This document shows positions 47,183 to 57,300 of a stretch of DNA of 64,000 bases, in pieces. A program made the translations under genes and the position numbers. This DNA is from Ignavibacteria bacterium (lineage in GTDB: Bacteria > Bacteroidota > Ignavibacteria > Kapaibacteriales > UBA4661), in contig JACVZY010000090.1 in assembly GCA_014654705.1 (NCBI GenBank), positions 145,838 through 209,837 of the forward strand, in the 5' to 3' direction. The stretch's first letter is position 1, and every line of letters begins with the position of its first letter. The notes under the pieces are model-generated. The model made no database searches. It worked only from the letters and a program-made list of their open reading frames with translations, and was not told the DNA's origin.

Positions 47183-48214
47183 ATGCACGAAACTATCCTT
47201 GTCACAGGTGGCGCGGGCTTTATCGGCTCAAATTTTGTCCACTATATGCTTGCCAATACGCCCCACGCCATTGTCAATCTTGACTCGCTGACGTACGCCG
47301 GTAATCTTGAAAACCTTCGTGGTATTCTCCCCGACAACCCGCGTTATCGCTTCGTCCATGGGGCAATCCAGAATAAAGAACTCGTCGAATACGTGTGCCG
47401 CCTTTACAACGTGACGGGCATTATCAATTTTGCCGCAGAATCCCATGTTGACCGCTCCATTATGAGTGCCGCGCCGTTTGTGGATACGAATGTGCAAGGA
47501 ACACTAGCTCTTTTGGAAGTCGCAAAAACCTTGAAATTAGGGCGTTATGTGCAGGTTTCGACGGATGAGGTCTATGGCTCGTTGGGAGCCGAAGGCTTAT
47601 TTACCGAGAAAACACCATTGCAACCCAACTCACCGTACTCTGCCTCCAAAGCCGCATCGGATATGCTCGTGCGGGCATTTGTGCATACACACGGGCTTCC
47701 GGCACTGACAACGCGCTGCTCGAATAATTATGGTCCATACCAATTCCCCGAAAAGCTCATTCCGCTTATGATTGCCAATGCGATTGAAGACAAGTCGCTG
47801 CCTGTGTATGGCGATGGTATGAATGTCCGCGATTGGATTTATGTCGAAGACCACTGCGCTGCGATTTGGGCGGTGTACGAGCGTGGGCGTGTGGGCGAGA
47901 CATACAACGCGGGCGGTGCCTCGGAAAAGCCAAACATTGAAGTTGTCAAAACAATTCTGCGTACACTTAATAAGCCCGAAACGCTTATTCAGTACGTTAC
48001 CGACCGCCCCGGACATGACCGCCGCTATGCGATTGACTTTAGCAAAATTGAGCGTGAACTTGGCTGGAGACCGAAAGAAACATTTGAGAGCGGTATGAAA
48101 AAGACTGTCGAATGGTATCTGGCAAATACGGAATGGCTTGCAAACGTTCGTTCGGGCGCGTACAAAGAATACTACGAGAAACAATACACCGCCCAAACGC
48201 CCCCGAACCAATGA
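47183..48214 (+). CDS. rfbB: dTDP-glucose 4,6-dehydratase
   Basis: 343 residues; an extended-SDR enzyme that makes dTDP-4-keto-6-deoxyglucose for rhamnose and other deoxysugars. It has the NAD motif [10 protein letters not shown], the substrate/catalytic STDEVYG with Asp-Glu, and the YSASK active site (Tyr-x3-Lys), plus [14 protein letters not shown]. The [10 protein letters not shown] start at 47183 is right at the Rossmann strand. The other rml genes are not adjacent. Its stop overlaps the next start (ATGA). Confidence 0.97.
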   Translation: MHETILVTGGAGFIGSNFVHYMLANTPHAIVNLDSLTYAGNLENLRGILPDNPRYRFVHGAIQNKELVEYVCRLYNVTGIINFAAESHVDRSIMSAAPFVDTNVQGTLALLEVAKTLKLGRYVQVSTDEVYGSLGAEGLFTEKTPLQPNSPYSASKAASDMLVRAFVHTHGLPALTTRCSNNYGPYQFPEKLIPLMIANAIEDKSLPVYGDGMNVRDWIYVEDHCAAIWAVYERGRVGETYNAGGASEKPNIEVVKTILRTLNKPETLIQYVTDRPGHDRRYAIDFSKIERELGWRPKETFESGMKKTVEWYLANTEWLANVRSGAYKEYYEKQYTAQTPPNQ

Positions 48215-49251
48215 CCCCACCTCGCATTGCCGTTATCGGGACTGGGCACTTGGGCGCAATTCATGCCCGGCTTTGGCTTCAGCAAGACGCTTCTGAACTT
48301 GTGGCGCTCTACGATGCCGATATTGAGCGCTCACAAGCGCTAGCGAGTACGCTGGCGCAAGAATTCCCCAACGCAAAGTCCGTCTGCGTTGCTCAAAGCC
48401 TTGCCGAAGCGCTTACTGAAGCCGATGCTGTTACTATTGCCACGCCAACTTCCACGCACTTTGCTATTGCGGAAGTGTGTTTGCAAGCAGGTAAGCACTG
48501 CTTTATTGAAAAGCCCATCACAACCAATGTTGAAGAAGGTGAGCGGCTCGCGGAAATCGCACAAAAGCGTGGGCTTATCATACACGTTGGTCATGTAGAG
48601 CGTTTCAATCCTGCTCTAACGGCAATTGATACGCAGCGCCTCCAGCCGCTTTTCATAGAAGCCCATCGTCTGGCACAGTTCAAGCCCCGTGCTACGGACG
48701 TTTCGGTTATCTTGGATTTGATGATTCACGATATTGATGTTGCGTTGTGGCTTGTGAAATCACCAGTTGTCGAGGTTCATGCAAACGGTGTGGCAGTGCT
48801 CACCGACACGCCCGACATTGCAAACGCCCGCTTACGCTTTGAAAACGGCTGTGTGGCAAATTTGACGGCATCACGTATTTCTGCGAAGTCCATGCGCAAA
48901 ATGCGGATTTTTCAGCGCGATGCGTATTTGTCACTTGACTTTGCAGCGAACAGTGTGGAAATGTTTCATATCACTGACGACGAACAAGTCCCGACAACGG
49001 GCATGGAGCAGCGTCCTGACATTGTGCCCGCTATGATGCTGGGAAATATAGATGCCGGTGAGCACAAACGTTCTATCTGGTATGAACAGCCTACCATTGC
49101 TAAGGGTAACGCTATTAGCGAGGAACAGCGAATTTTTGCTATGGCTGTTCAAGCGGGGGCCATGCACACTTTCCGTGCCACAAGCGCTGGCGAAGCGCTG
49201 GAGGCATTGCGCATTGCGGAGGTGATTACCGCACAGATGCTGCGTCCTTGA
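48211..49251 (+). CDS. Gfo/Idh/MocA-family oxidoreductase
   Basis: 346 residues from the ATG at 48211, which overlaps the rfbB stop (ATGA). It has the Rossmann motif [16 protein letters not shown], the family signature EKPITTN with catalytic Lys, and [13 protein letters not shown] with the conserved HDID. These NAD(P)-dependent enzymes act on sugars or sugar nucleotides. Coupling to rfbB suggests a role in nucleotide-sugar or lipid A sugar modification, but the substrate is not identifiable here. Confidence 0.9.
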   Translation: MTPPRIAVIGTGHLGAIHARLWLQQDASELVALYDADIERSQALASTLAQEFPNAKSVCVAQSLAEALTEADAVTIATPTSTHFAIAEVCLQAGKHCFIEKPITTNVEEGERLAEIAQKRGLIIHVGHVERFNPALTAIDTQRLQPLFIEAHRLAQFKPRATDVSVILDLMIHDIDVALWLVKSPVVEVHANGVAVLTDTPDIANARLRFENGCVANLTASRISAKSMRKMRIFQRDAYLSLDFAANSVEMFHITDDEQVPTTGMEQRPDIVPAMMLGNIDAGEHKRSIWYEQPTIAKGNAISEEQRIFAMAVQAGAMHTFRATSAGEALEALRIAEVITAQMLRP

Positions 49252-49343
49252 TGATGCTTCCGAAGTTTCCGCAATCAATAAAGCAGAGTGTTTAGCGTCT
49301 TTATATCCACGACAAATCAACATTTCACTTCAATTCGTGTACT

Positions 49344-50033
49344 ATGAGCGAAACCGTTCGCACCATGTTTGCTACCATCGCGCCCCGCTATGATGTCAGC
49401 AATACAGTCTTGTCATTAGGCATTCATCACCTCTGGCGGCGAGTGGTAGTGCGTCTTTCCGAGGCAAAAGCGGGAATGAGCGTTCTTGATTGTGCTACGG
49501 GAACAGGTGATTTGGCAATTGCCTTCAAAAAAGCTGTCGGTGATGGAGGTAGCGTTGTTGGGACGGATTTCTGTGCCGAGATGATGGAAACTGCTCCCGA
49601 AAAAGCCTCCAAACACGGTTTGTCGGTTCGCTTCGAGGTTGCGGATGCAATGAACTTGCAGTATCCAGACAATTCATTCGATATTGCCAGCATCTCCTTT
49701 GGCATTCGTAATGTAGATGTCCCTGTGCAGGCATTGCGGGAAATGGCTCGCGTAGTGCGTCCAGGTGGGCGGGTTGTCGTATTGGAGTTTGGTCAGCCCA
49801 AAGGCGTGATGGGCGCTTTATACCGTTTTTACAGCAATCACGTCATTCCTTTTGTGGGTGGTATTTTAACGGGCAATAGAGAAGCGTACAGCTATTTGAA
49901 TCGCACAGCAGCTCAGTTTCCTTGTGGCGATGATTTTGATGATTTGATGCGTGAGACAGAAGCGTTTGTCAGTACGGGCTACGAACCGCTTACTTTCGGT
50001 ATTGCATATGTCTATGTCGGGGAAGTTCGGTAA
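49344..50033 (+). CDS. ubiE: Demethylmenaquinone / ubiquinone C-methyltransferase
   Basis: 229 residues. The N-terminus FATIAPRYDVSNTVLSLGIHHLWRR, SAM motif LDCATGTGDLAIAF, and SFGIRNV, then YSYLNRTAAQFPCGDDF are the UbiE/MenG signatures. It performs the last methylation of menaquinone synthesis. The gene stands alone, with a terminator behind. The same protein can be called menG if ubiquinone is absent. Confidence 0.96.
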   Translation: MSETVRTMFATIAPRYDVSNTVLSLGIHHLWRRVVVRLSEAKAGMSVLDCATGTGDLAIAFKKAVGDGGSVVGTDFCAEMMETAPEKASKHGLSVRFEVADAMNLQYPDNSFDIASISFGIRNVDVPVQALREMARVVRPGGRVVVLEFGQPKGVMGALYRFYSNHVIPFVGGILTGNREAYSYLNRTAAQFPCGDDFDDLMRETEAFVSTGYEPLTFGIAYVYVGEVR

Positions 50034-50068
50034 ATAGCACATTCTTGCAGTCATTTTCTTATAGCAAG

Positions 50069-50107
50069 AACGGCTTCAAATACATGATTTGAAGCCGTTT
50101 TATTTTG
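50069..50107. terminator. Terminator between ubiE and the pseudouridine synthase-like gene
   Basis: AACGGCTTCAAAT (50069-50081) and ATTTGAAGCCGTT (50087-50099) form a perfect 13-bp stem around ACATG, followed on the plus strand by T-rich TTTATTTT. It lies between convergent genes. Confidence 0.93.
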
Positions 50108-50134
50108 TGTGGATACCATCCGTGCTTGAACTTC

Positions 50135-51895
50135 TTACTTGAAGAAGAATGACGCGCCTTCGGTAGTTGTTCCGAACATCTGGGCAATTTCGACATTATT
50201 CAATTGCTTCCATGAGCCGGGGGTGAGGTTATCGGCATTAAGCCCGCCAATTCGATAGCGTTGCATCGAAAGCGGCTCTAGTTTTACATTTTTCAAAATA
50301 GCAAACAAGTCAGAAAACGAACCATGGTAAAGCGTGAACGCAATCCAGCAATTACGTGTGTTTTTTTGCACGACTTCTACTTTTGCCACATCGCTATTTC
50401 CGGGGTTCAGTTCCTTGAGAGCTTTGGTCATGGCTGTCAACTCGGTTTTTTTAACTTGGCGCTGTACCTTGATGCGATACTCTTTTTCCACGTAATTGAA
50501 TGCCGTTGACACCTGGGCGCTATGCGCGGGGTCGTTGGTAAGCAACGTCAGTCCCGATGAAGCTTTGAGCAAACGCCCAAGAGGGAAGTACCACGCCTCA
50601 GCATCGTGAATCATGGAATGCAGTGTGAAGGTCTGCGCCTCGCGCGAACCAGACACTTTTGCCGGTTTATTGACGAGAATGTATGTGGATGGACGGTTGC
50701 GTTGCAAATCCATCGTGTCAATTTTGATAGCATCACGCTTGTAGTTGACGCGCACGTTTGGATCTTGCGAAATAACGTTGTTCACCATCACACGGGCATT
50801 GCGAATGTATTCCACAGCAATTTTCCGGCAGGCAAATTGCTGAATTGCCAACATCCGTGGCAATGAGACAAGATGCCCTGTTTGCTGTTTACGTGGCTGT
50901 TGCTTGCGTTGCTGCTGCTGACGGGAACGCATAACGCGTCCATCGGGACGTTGCTGCCCGCCACGGTTTTGATAGCCACCGCCACGGTTTTGATAGCCAC
51001 CGCCACGGTTTTGGTAGCCCCCACCTTGACGATTCTGAAAGCCGCCGCCACCTTGACGATTTTGATAACCGCCACCGCCTTGACGATTTTGATAACCGCC
51101 ACCGCCTTGACGATTTTGAAAGCCGCCACCGCCATCACGCTGCTGGTAGCCGCCTTGACGGTTCTGATAGCCACCGCCATCGCGCTGCTGGTAGCCGCCT
51201 TGACGGTTCTGATAACCACCGCCATCGCGCTGCTGGTAGCCGCCTTGACGGTTCTGATAACCACCGCCATCGCGCTGCTGGTAGCCACCTTGACGGTTCT
51301 GATAACCACCGCCATCACGTTGCTGGTAGCCGCCACCCTGTTGATAGCCACCACCCTGACGGTTCTGGTAACCGCCATCGCGCTGCTGGTAGCCGCCGCC
51401 CTGTTGATAGCCACCGCCGCCTTGACGATTGTTGTAATTATCACGGTTGCCATAGTTACCATAATTGTCACGTTGCTGGTAGCCGCCGCCTTGACGATTT
51501 TGATAGCCACCGCCATCACGTTGCTGGTAGCCGCCCTGTTGATAGCCGCCGCCTTGACGATTGTTGTAATTATCGCGGTTGCCATAATTGTCGCGTTGCT
51601 GATAGCCGCCGCCTTGGCGATTGCCGTAATTGTCGCGGTTGCCATAATTGTCACGATTACCGTAGTTATCGCGGTTGCCGTAATTGTCACGATTGCCGTA
51701 GTTATCGCGGTTGCCGTAGTTACCCTGCGGACGGTTATATGCCCCTCCCTTGTAACCGTCACTATTATAGTCGGTAGAATAAGTACTGCCAATATTGGTG
51801 CTATAGGCATTGCCTGAGCTGTCGCGGCGAGACTGAAAGCCGGGCGAAGAATCATCGGCTTCGTTGCCGGGCGAGGTACGTTCCTCGTTATTCAT
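50135..51895 (-). CDS. RsuA/RluB-like protein with RGG-type disordered tail; catalytic Asp missing
   Basis: 586 residues. About 1-320 is low complexity: YGNRDN units near the N-terminus, then GGGYQNRQ and YQQRDGG units. A basic stretch (about 321-340) precedes an S4-like domain (about 347-395; RKIAVEYIRNARVMVNN) and a pseudouridine-synthase domain (about 410-570). In this family the loop reads GRLDxxTxGLLLLTND; here it is GRLLKASSGLTLLTND, so the catalytic Asp is Leu443. The motif was re-read from the DNA (codon CTC at 50567-50569). It may bind rRNA without modifying it. RGG-rich tails bind RNA and favour condensates. A loss-of-function allele is the alternative. Confidence 0.88.
   Translation of the reverse strand: MNNEERTSPGNEADDSSPGFQSRRDSSGNAYSTNIGSTYSTDYNSDGYKGGAYNRPQGNYGNRDNYGNRDNYGNRDNYGNRDNYGNRDNYGNRQGGGYQQRDNYGNRDNYNNRQGGGYQQGGYQQRDGGGYQNRQGGGYQQRDNYGNYGNRDNYNNRQGGGGYQQGGGYQQRDGGYQNRQGGGYQQGGGYQQRDGGGYQNRQGGYQQRDGGGYQNRQGGYQQRDGGGYQNRQGGYQQRDGGGYQNRQGGYQQRDGGGGFQNRQGGGGYQNRQGGGGYQNRQGGGGFQNRQGGGYQNRGGGYQNRGGGYQNRGGQQRPDGRVMRSRQQQQRKQQPRKQQTGHLVSLPRMLAIQQFACRKIAVEYIRNARVMVNNVISQDPNVRVNYKRDAIKIDTMDLQRNRPSTYILVNKPAKVSGSREAQTFTLHSMIHDAEAWYFPLGRLLKASSGLTLLTNDPAHSAQVSTAFNYVEKEYRIKVQRQVKKTELTAMTKALKELNPGNSDVAKVEVVQKNTRNCWIAFTLYHGSFSDLFAILKNVKLEPLSMQRYRIGGLNADNLTPGSWKQLNNVEIAQMFGTTTEGASFFFK
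51125..51345 (-). repeat. 45-bp tandem repeats encoding YQQRDGGGYQNRQGG
   Basis: About five nearly identical 45-base units, with single-base changes, encode a 15-residue repeat in the disordered tail. Similar but less regular units flank them on both sides. Confidence 0.88.
51622..51728 (-). repeat. 18-bp tandem repeats encoding YGNRDN
   Basis: About six 18-base units of the form TTGCCGTAATTGTCGCGG encode YGNRDN near the N-terminus of the disordered tail. Confidence 0.88.
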
Positions 51896-52054
51896 AGAGC
51901 ATTTCTCCTAGAAAAACAAAAATTGGTGATAGAAAACATAAATGATACAAAAGTAAATGTAAAAAGCTGCAAAGAGTATCAGTAGTAGCTTCAAGCGGAT
52001 TTCCCTGTACATGAGCCGACGTATAATTCCTGCCGACACAAAAGTAATGCGAAG
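51896..52054. other. Leader of the RsuA-like gene
   Basis: 159 AT-rich bases. The minus strand carries TACTTTTG at 51948-51955, which fits TAnnTTTG, but the upstream TTTG is only 14 bases away, so the promoter is uncertain. Confidence 0.35.
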
Positions 52055-53047
52055 TTACCCCTCTGACCATACGCCCATAGCGCAGAATTTTTCAATACGC
52101 TTGTCAATGAGTTGCGGGAGTGGTATTTGCAGCAACGTCTGAAGTTCGTTCGTAAGAGTAGTACGCACCGTGTCGTATATTTGTTGCGGATGAGCATGTG
52201 CCCCACCGATAGGCTCGGGAATAATATGATCAATAACACCGACAGATTGCAAGTCAGGCGCGGTTAATTTAAGCGCCTCAGCAGCTTGTTCTTTATAGTC
52301 CCAGCTTCGCCACAAGATGCTGGAGCATGATTCCGGGGCAATAACAGAATACCATGAATTTTCAAGCATGAGAATACGATCGCCGACACCGATTCCAAGC
52401 GCTCCGCCGGACGCGCCTTCGCCAATAATGACAATAATGACCGGTGTTTTGAGGGTAGCAAGAAGTTTCAAATTTCGTGCAATTGCTTCGGCTTGCCCGC
52501 GTTCCTCTGCGCCTAAGCCCGGGTATGCGCCGGGCGTATCCAGAAGACAGATAACGGGACGCTTAAAGCGTTCAGCGAGCTGAAAGAGACGATATGCCTT
52601 GCGATAACCTTCCGGGTCGGGCATACCGAAGTTACGAATGACATTTTGCTTGGTGTCGCGTCCTTTTTGATGACCGATAACCATGACGGGTTTTCCGTCC
52701 AGACGTGCAAGCCCACCGACTATTGCAGGGTCGTCGCGGAAGGTGCGGTCGCCGTGCAGTTCGGTAAACTCTGTGAAAACATTGGCGCAATAGTCCAATG
52801 TGTACGGACGCTGCGGATGACGTGCTATCTGAACACGCTGCCAACGTGTAAGTTTGGAATAGACATCCACACGCAGCTGCTCGACGCGGGATTGCAGACT
52901 ATCTATTTCGGGCGTAATGTCGCTTGCATTGGGCATCGCACGCATTTCCGCAATTTTCTTTTCGAGTTCTACAATAGGTTTTTCAAATTCCAAAACTACT
53001 TTGGGGGCGGCTTTCGGAGCCGCATCACTCCTGAGATCGTTGCTCAT
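52055..53047 (-). CDS. accA: Acetyl-CoA carboxylase carboxyltransferase subunit alpha
   Basis: 330 residues. AccA and AccD transfer CO2 from biotin to acetyl-CoA to make malonyl-CoA, the first step of fatty-acid synthesis. The core signature is [19 protein letters not shown], with [20 protein letters not shown] and [16 protein letters not shown]. It overlaps the end of the glycosyltransferase gene by 23 bases, so it is transcribed with it and xseB. accD is not nearby. Confidence 0.97.
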   Translation of the reverse strand: MSNDLRSDAAPKAAPKVVLEFEKPIVELEKKIAEMRAMPNASDITPEIDSLQSRVEQLRVDVYSKLTRWQRVQIARHPQRPYTLDYCANVFTEFTELHGDRTFRDDPAIVGGLARLDGKPVMVIGHQKGRDTKQNVIRNFGMPDPEGYRKAYRLFQLAERFKRPVICLLDTPGAYPGLGAEERGQAEAIARNLKLLATLKTPVIIVIIGEGASGGALGIGVGDRILMLENSWYSVIAPESCSSILWRSWDYKEQAAEALKLTAPDLQSVGVIDHIIPEPIGGAHAHPQQIYDTVRTTLTNELQTLLQIPLPQLIDKRIEKFCAMGVWSEG

Positions 53048-55175
53048 TACGGTTTACGCGAAAAAAGAGTGTTACAAGTATGTCAACATCAAGCCACAGC
53101 GAATAATGACGCACGTAAAATTCATTCAAATTTTGCAGTGCAAGTGGGGAGAGCTGTTCAGGGGTATGGACGTGTGCAAGCCCGGTTAAGCCTATTTTCC
53201 CCAATGTCAACAGGTGATTATGTTTTGTGGTAGTCGGCGACTCTGTTCTATGATGTATATCTATTGGATACAAGCCAATGAGACTTTTTTTACCTCCGAG
53301 AACATCCACGATATTTTGAACACGACGGCGGATGTGGCGCTGTTCTTTGTAGCGATGAGGTTTACGCAAAATTACAACAGGTAAACCGATTGTCAAAATA
53401 AAAATAGCACCCACGATGTCCATGAAGCGTTTGGCGAGACGAAATTTCCACTGTGCCAAGTTGTACGAAACGATTGGTGGGGCGCTTCCGCCAAAGCCCC
53501 CGCCCGAAAAACCACCCGTAATATTCCCAACATATTTTTCTACAATTCTTCCGGCGATAACTTCGTCATATTCTTGGGCAAATCTAAATGTTGCTCTGTG
53601 CGTTGCCTTTGCCCCACTTACCTGAGCCGCTTCCATGATGCGCTGTACGATTTCTGCTCGCTGCATGGCGGTATCGGTAATAATCACTTCATCAATTCGG
53701 TACTGCTCAATAATCTTGCGTAAGTACGAAATATTACCGATAGTCGGCACAGAATTTTGTGTAGAAGCAGTCTCATTCGCTGATGAAGTACCCGTTGTGG
53801 TAATAATTCCTACCACCCGCGCACGGCTGCGCTTGCCCACAGAAGCGGCATTGGGCGCATCCAACTGTTCAATCAGGTGCTGCGTGGAAGCGTTATTGCC
53901 AATAAAGGCAATCCGCCGTTCCGCCTCGCCGCCGGCAATCTTCTCTGCGATTTCTGCAACGATGCGAAAGAGCGACGTAAGCACGATGCCAATGCCAATC
54001 GTCAGAAGCAGCACGCCACGGCTGAAGGCATAATCTTTGAAAAAATAGGTTAATGCCGACAGTCCGAAAAAACTGATCATTAAGCCTGAAAATGCTCGGC
54101 GGATAGACGGCTTAGAGTACGGAGAATACTCACCCGCAGCAACCATCGAAAGCAACGTTACGAGCGAAATCACCACGAAAACAGTCGGATAGGCATAATC
54201 GGGAAACGCATAAACACGACCTTTCCAGAGAAACGAGCCGATGAGCATGGCAGTATTGAGCGCGACGACATCCGCCACGGCAAAGATTGCTTCCCATCTG
54301 TACAACGACAAGTACGCCAGCGCCGAGCGTGCAGCAATGCCCACACGCAAAAACGTCAAGAAAAGCCGCGAAGAGCCGTAGTGCTTCCGTGCGAAAATTT
54401 CCATCGCTTCGTAGAAATGCTTCACTTCGTTAATGGCGCTGCGTCGTGTGCTTTCACCTTTATAGTGAATAATTGAGGTCGTGTGGAGGTACGTGATTTT
54501 CCAGCCGTTTTGCTGAATCCGAAAGCATAAATCCAAATCCTCGCCGTACATAAAAAAATCTTCATCGAAGCCGCCAATTTGCTCCAGCGCCTCGCGCCGA
54601 ATGAACATGAATGCGCCCATCACGGCATCCACAAAATACGTCTCGTCCTCACTGCGGAACGTTTGGTTGTATTGCGCAAAACGCGGTGAATTTGGGAAGA
54701 GAGCCTGCAAGCCGAATACTTTGCAGAACGAAGCCCACGGAGTCGGGAAACCGCGCCGACAGGCAAGTTGAAACGTGCCGTCAGCATTCAAAAGTTTGCA
54801 GCCCGCAAGCCCCACACCTCGCTCGGCATCCATATAGTCCAGCATCACACGCATCGTGTCTTCGCTGATGAGCGTGTCGGGGTTGAGGCAAAGAATGTAC
54901 TCCGCCCCTTTTTCCAGCGCTTCGCGGAAGCCGATATTATTGGAGGTGCCGAAACCTAAATTACTGCCCAAACGTATAAAGCGTACAGCAGGAAACATCG
55001 GCTCGGCGTAGTCAATCGAACCATCGGTAGAATCATTATCTACGACGATAATTTCCGACGAAATTCCTTCCAGTGAGGCTTGCAGCGACGCAAGGCAGGA
55101 AACGAGAAGGTCTTTGACGTTGTAATTAACAATCACAACGGCAATGCGCATATTTGTCGGCACGGTCGGGGTCAT
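53025..55175 (-). CDS. Glycosyltransferase 2 fused to a degenerate sugar-phosphate transferase
   Basis: 716 residues. The N-terminal GT2 domain (about 1-250) has [19 protein letters not shown] (nucleotide-sugar Asp), LNPDT and [13 protein letters not shown], close to rhamnosyltransferases. About 285-410 holds several membrane helices; about 415-565 resembles the CoA-binding-like domain of WbaP proteins; about 580-710 resembles the bacterial sugar-transferase domain. In that last domain [12 protein letters not shown] and [16 protein letters not shown] are kept. The DELPQL and GPRP motifs read [12 protein letters not shown], so the phosphotransferase part may be inactive. Its start overlaps xseB (ATGA) and its end overlaps accA. 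Confidence 0.85.
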   Translation of the reverse strand: MTPTVPTNMRIAVVIVNYNVKDLLVSCLASLQASLEGISSEIIVVDNDSTDGSIDYAEPMFPAVRFIRLGSNLGFGTSNNIGFREALEKGAEYILCLNPDTLISEDTMRVMLDYMDAERGVGLAGCKLLNADGTFQLACRRGFPTPWASFCKVFGLQALFPNSPRFAQYNQTFRSEDETYFVDAVMGAFMFIRREALEQIGGFDEDFFMYGEDLDLCFRIQQNGWKITYLHTTSIIHYKGESTRRSAINEVKHFYEAMEIFARKHYGSSRLFLTFLRVGIAARSALAYLSLYRWEAIFAVADVVALNTAMLIGSFLWKGRVYAFPDYAYPTVFVVISLVTLLSMVAAGEYSPYSKPSIRRAFSGLMISFFGLSALTYFFKDYAFSRGVLLLTIGIGIVLTSLFRIVAEIAEKIAGGEAERRIAFIGNNASTQHLIEQLDAPNAASVGKRSRARVVGIITTTGTSSANETASTQNSVPTIGNISYLRKIIEQYRIDEVIITDTAMQRAEIVQRIMEAAQVSGAKATHRATFRFAQEYDEVIAGRIVEKYVGNITGGFSGGGFGGSAPPIVSYNLAQWKFRLAKRFMDIVGAIFILTIGLPVVILRKPHRYKEQRHIRRRVQNIVDVLGGKKSLIGLYPIDIHHRTESPTTTKHNHLLTLGKIGLTGLAHVHTPEQLSPLALQNLNEFYVRHYSLWLDVDILVTLFFRVNRNEQRSQE

Positions 55176-55387
55176 AGTGGCAGCGCTTGTGGTTGTGTAG
55201 CTTGCAGCGTCGTTACTTTCTGCTCTGCTTGACGCAAAAAGTCGCTACATTCCTTGCTCAGAACGATACCTTCTTCGTAAAGCGCGAGAAGCTCTTCAAG
55301 CGGCGCATCACCACGGTCGAGCAATACGACAATTTCTTCTAAGCGCTCTAAACGCTCTTCAAAAGTGGCTTTGGTGTTTTTTTTCAT
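55172..55387 (-). CDS. xseB: Exodeoxyribonuclease VII small subunit
   Basis: 71 residues with the XseB pattern TFEERLERLEEIVVLLDRGDAPLEELLALYEEG. It forms complexes with XseA, which degrades single-stranded DNA; xseA is not in the window. The stop overlaps the glycosyltransferase start (ATGA). Confidence 0.94.
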   Translation of the reverse strand: MKKNTKATFEERLERLEEIVVLLDRGDAPLEELLALYEEGIVLSKECSDFLRQAEQKVTTLQATQPQALPL

Positions 55388-55488
55388 ATCATGGTTCGAG
55401 ATATTTGCGAAGAATAATAGTGCTGAAATTACGGAAAATTCCCATTTTTGCGAGAGAAAACACGTTCACCGATTGACAATCATACTTC

Positions 55489-56445
55489 ATGCAACATAGC
55501 TTCCCTCATAAATCACATACAGAAAGCCAAGAAGAGCGAGGCTTTTTCTCGGCTGTCAAGCGCGTGTGGCGTGTGCTGAGTCGCATTCTCCGGCGAGCCG
55601 ACGAGCATCATATTTATCTTGCTGCATCCGGCATTGCGTTCAATATCTTGATTTTTATTTTGCCGACAATGCTTGTCATGGTCTTTGTGATTGGCATTTT
55701 TATTGACCGAACGTTGGTTATTGGAGCAATTGAGGATTTTTTACTGGAGGTGCTACCGCCCGATGGTGGGCTGGACGCGACCATAGACATCGTGAAAAGT
55801 GAAATTAACCATGTCTTGCAAAATTCCGGCTCGGCGGCATGGATTGGTATTCCGGCGCTATTCTGGGTGTCGCTTGCGCTCTTCGGTTCCATTCGCACAG
55901 CGCTCAATGCCGTTTTTGGCTTTCGGCACGAAAAAACATTTTGGGCAGCCGTAGGGCGCGATTCATTCCTCTTAATGCTCTTTGTTTTAGCAATTCTCCT
56001 CTCGAACGCCGCTCCACGACTTGCGCTCAGTGCGGCAGATTGGGCAACAGCAACCGTGTGGGATGGGTATTGGCTGCGAATGTTTGTTTCAAATATGGTT
56101 TCGATGACGGTTATCTACCTATTTTTTGTGTCGTTGTATAGCTTCACACCAAACCGTTTGCCACCCATTTCCGTCATACTTTCAAGCGCTCTTTTCAGTG
56201 TCATTTTTTGGCAATGCGCTCGGTTTGGTTTTGGATTTTATGTGAAAAATTTTGCGACCTACGGTAAAGTGTATGGTATTTACGGCGCGGCAGTGGCAGT
56301 AGCTTTCTGGGTGTATTACTCAGCGCTTGTGATTCTTTTCTCAGGCGAACTCGGACAATACTGGTACGAGTCCCGCAGGCGGCGTAAACTGGAGTCCAAG
56401 CATAGTACGGTCTTTGCAAAAGCCTCCGATGCTTTACCACGATGA
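55489..56445 (+). CDS. YihY/BrkB-family membrane protein
   Basis: 318 residues with six membrane helices in the YihY pattern (HIYLAASGIAFNILIFILPT, PALFWVSLALFGSIRTALNAVFG, YGAAVAVAFWVYYSALVILFSGELG). Once annotated as RNase BN, the family is now seen as an envelope-integrity protein with no nuclease activity. Transcribed divergently from xseB. No operon partner is apparent. Confidence 0.9.
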   Translation: MQHSFPHKSHTESQEERGFFSAVKRVWRVLSRILRRADEHHIYLAASGIAFNILIFILPTMLVMVFVIGIFIDRTLVIGAIEDFLLEVLPPDGGLDATIDIVKSEINHVLQNSGSAAWIGIPALFWVSLALFGSIRTALNAVFGFRHEKTFWAAVGRDSFLLMLFVLAILLSNAAPRLALSAADWATATVWDGYWLRMFVSNMVSMTVIYLFFVSLYSFTPNRLPPISVILSSALFSVIFWQCARFGFGFYVKNFATYGKVYGIYGAAVAVAFWVYYSALVILFSGELGQYWYESRRRRKLESKHSTVFAKASDALPR

Positions 56446-56464
56446 CTTTCGGAAATATTAGTAC

Positions 56465-56556
56465 TCATCTGGGATGTATGAGGATTATCTGGATGAGTGG
56501 GATGGAAGAAAAATCGTAATGTATGGCAGAATCCCAGTAATCATCTGCATCCCAAA
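56465..56556. repeat. Imperfect inverted repeat of GGAT-rich units
   Basis: A left arm near 56471-56496 contains GGAT four times at 9-10-base spacing. A right arm near 56529-56553 is its imperfect complement (GGGATGCAGATGATTACTGG as rc against GGGATGTATGAGGATTATCT). The arms frame a loop of about 33 bases. Similar GGATTATC-rich units occur between genes in other Bacteroidota; whether they are mobile is unknown to me. Confidence 0.6.
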
Positions 56557-56616
56557 CAATCTCAGTTCAGTCCGTTGACATAACAGACGATATTTTTTTA
56601 TCCTATTCTTTTGCTC

Positions 56617-57291
56617 ATGCTCTTACGCATCATCACCGTACTTATTCTCGCAAGTGCTTTTGTTGTCGATGTCTCCGCACAACAAAAAGCTGCCACAAGC
56701 GCACTCAAGCTCCCCCGCGTGAAATACAACGGCGGCGGCGACTGGTACAACGACCCTTCGGCGGAAGTGAATTTGTTGCGCTATTTTCAAGCAAAAACCG
56801 GCACCGAAGCTGTTCCCACCTTTGAATCGGTAGATTTATCGTCGGATAATATTTTCCTCTACCCGATTCTCTTTTTGACCGGGCACGGCACGGTGAATTT
56901 TTCTGACCGTGAGGCACGGAATCTGCGGGCATATCTGCAAAATGGCGGTTTTCTCTACATTGACGATGATTACGGCTTGGACGCTTCGATTCGCAAAGAA
57001 ATGCTCAAGATTTTTCCCGAACAAAAATTTGTGGAATTGCCGTTCTCGCACGGTCTCTACTCCTCGTTCTACAAATTCCCCAACGGCGTTCCGAAAATCC
57101 ACGAACACGACGGCAAGCTCCCGCAAGGCTTTGGGCTGTTCCACAACGGACGTTTGTGTGTTTTTTACACCTACGAAAGCAATCCCAGCGACGGCTGGGC
57201 AGACCCAAGCGTACACAACGACCCACCCGAAAAGCGCGAAGAGGCATTGAAATTTGGGGTGAATATTCTTGTGTGGGCGCTTTCGCACTAG
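56617..57291 (+). CDS. DUF4159-family secreted protein
   Basis: 224 residues from the ATG at 56617, chosen over a TTG two codons upstream. A signal peptide (cleavage near VSAQ) precedes the DUF4159 core (LPRVKYNGGGDWYNDPSAE, LYPILFLTGHG, LRAYLQNGGFLYIDDDYG, SHGLYSSFYKFPNGVPK). The fold resembles a glutamine-amidotransferase-like sheet; biochemical activity is unknown. The Fic gene starts nine bases after its stop. Confidence 0.88.
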   Translation: MLLRIITVLILASAFVVDVSAQQKAATSALKLPRVKYNGGGDWYNDPSAEVNLLRYFQAKTGTEAVPTFESVDLSSDNIFLYPILFLTGHGTVNFSDREARNLRAYLQNGGFLYIDDDYGLDASIRKEMLKIFPEQKFVELPFSHGLYSSFYKFPNGVPKIHEHDGKLPQGFGLFHNGRLCVFYTYESNPSDGWADPSVHNDPPEKREEALKFGVNILVWALSH

Positions 57292-57300
57292 GCTTTGAAT

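Noticed and set aside
50873..51817. 314-codon frame antisense to the RGG-type tail, rich in Ala/Ile/Val/Thr
   Set aside because: Arises from the repetitive codons of the tail; it has no start context and mirrors the repeats.
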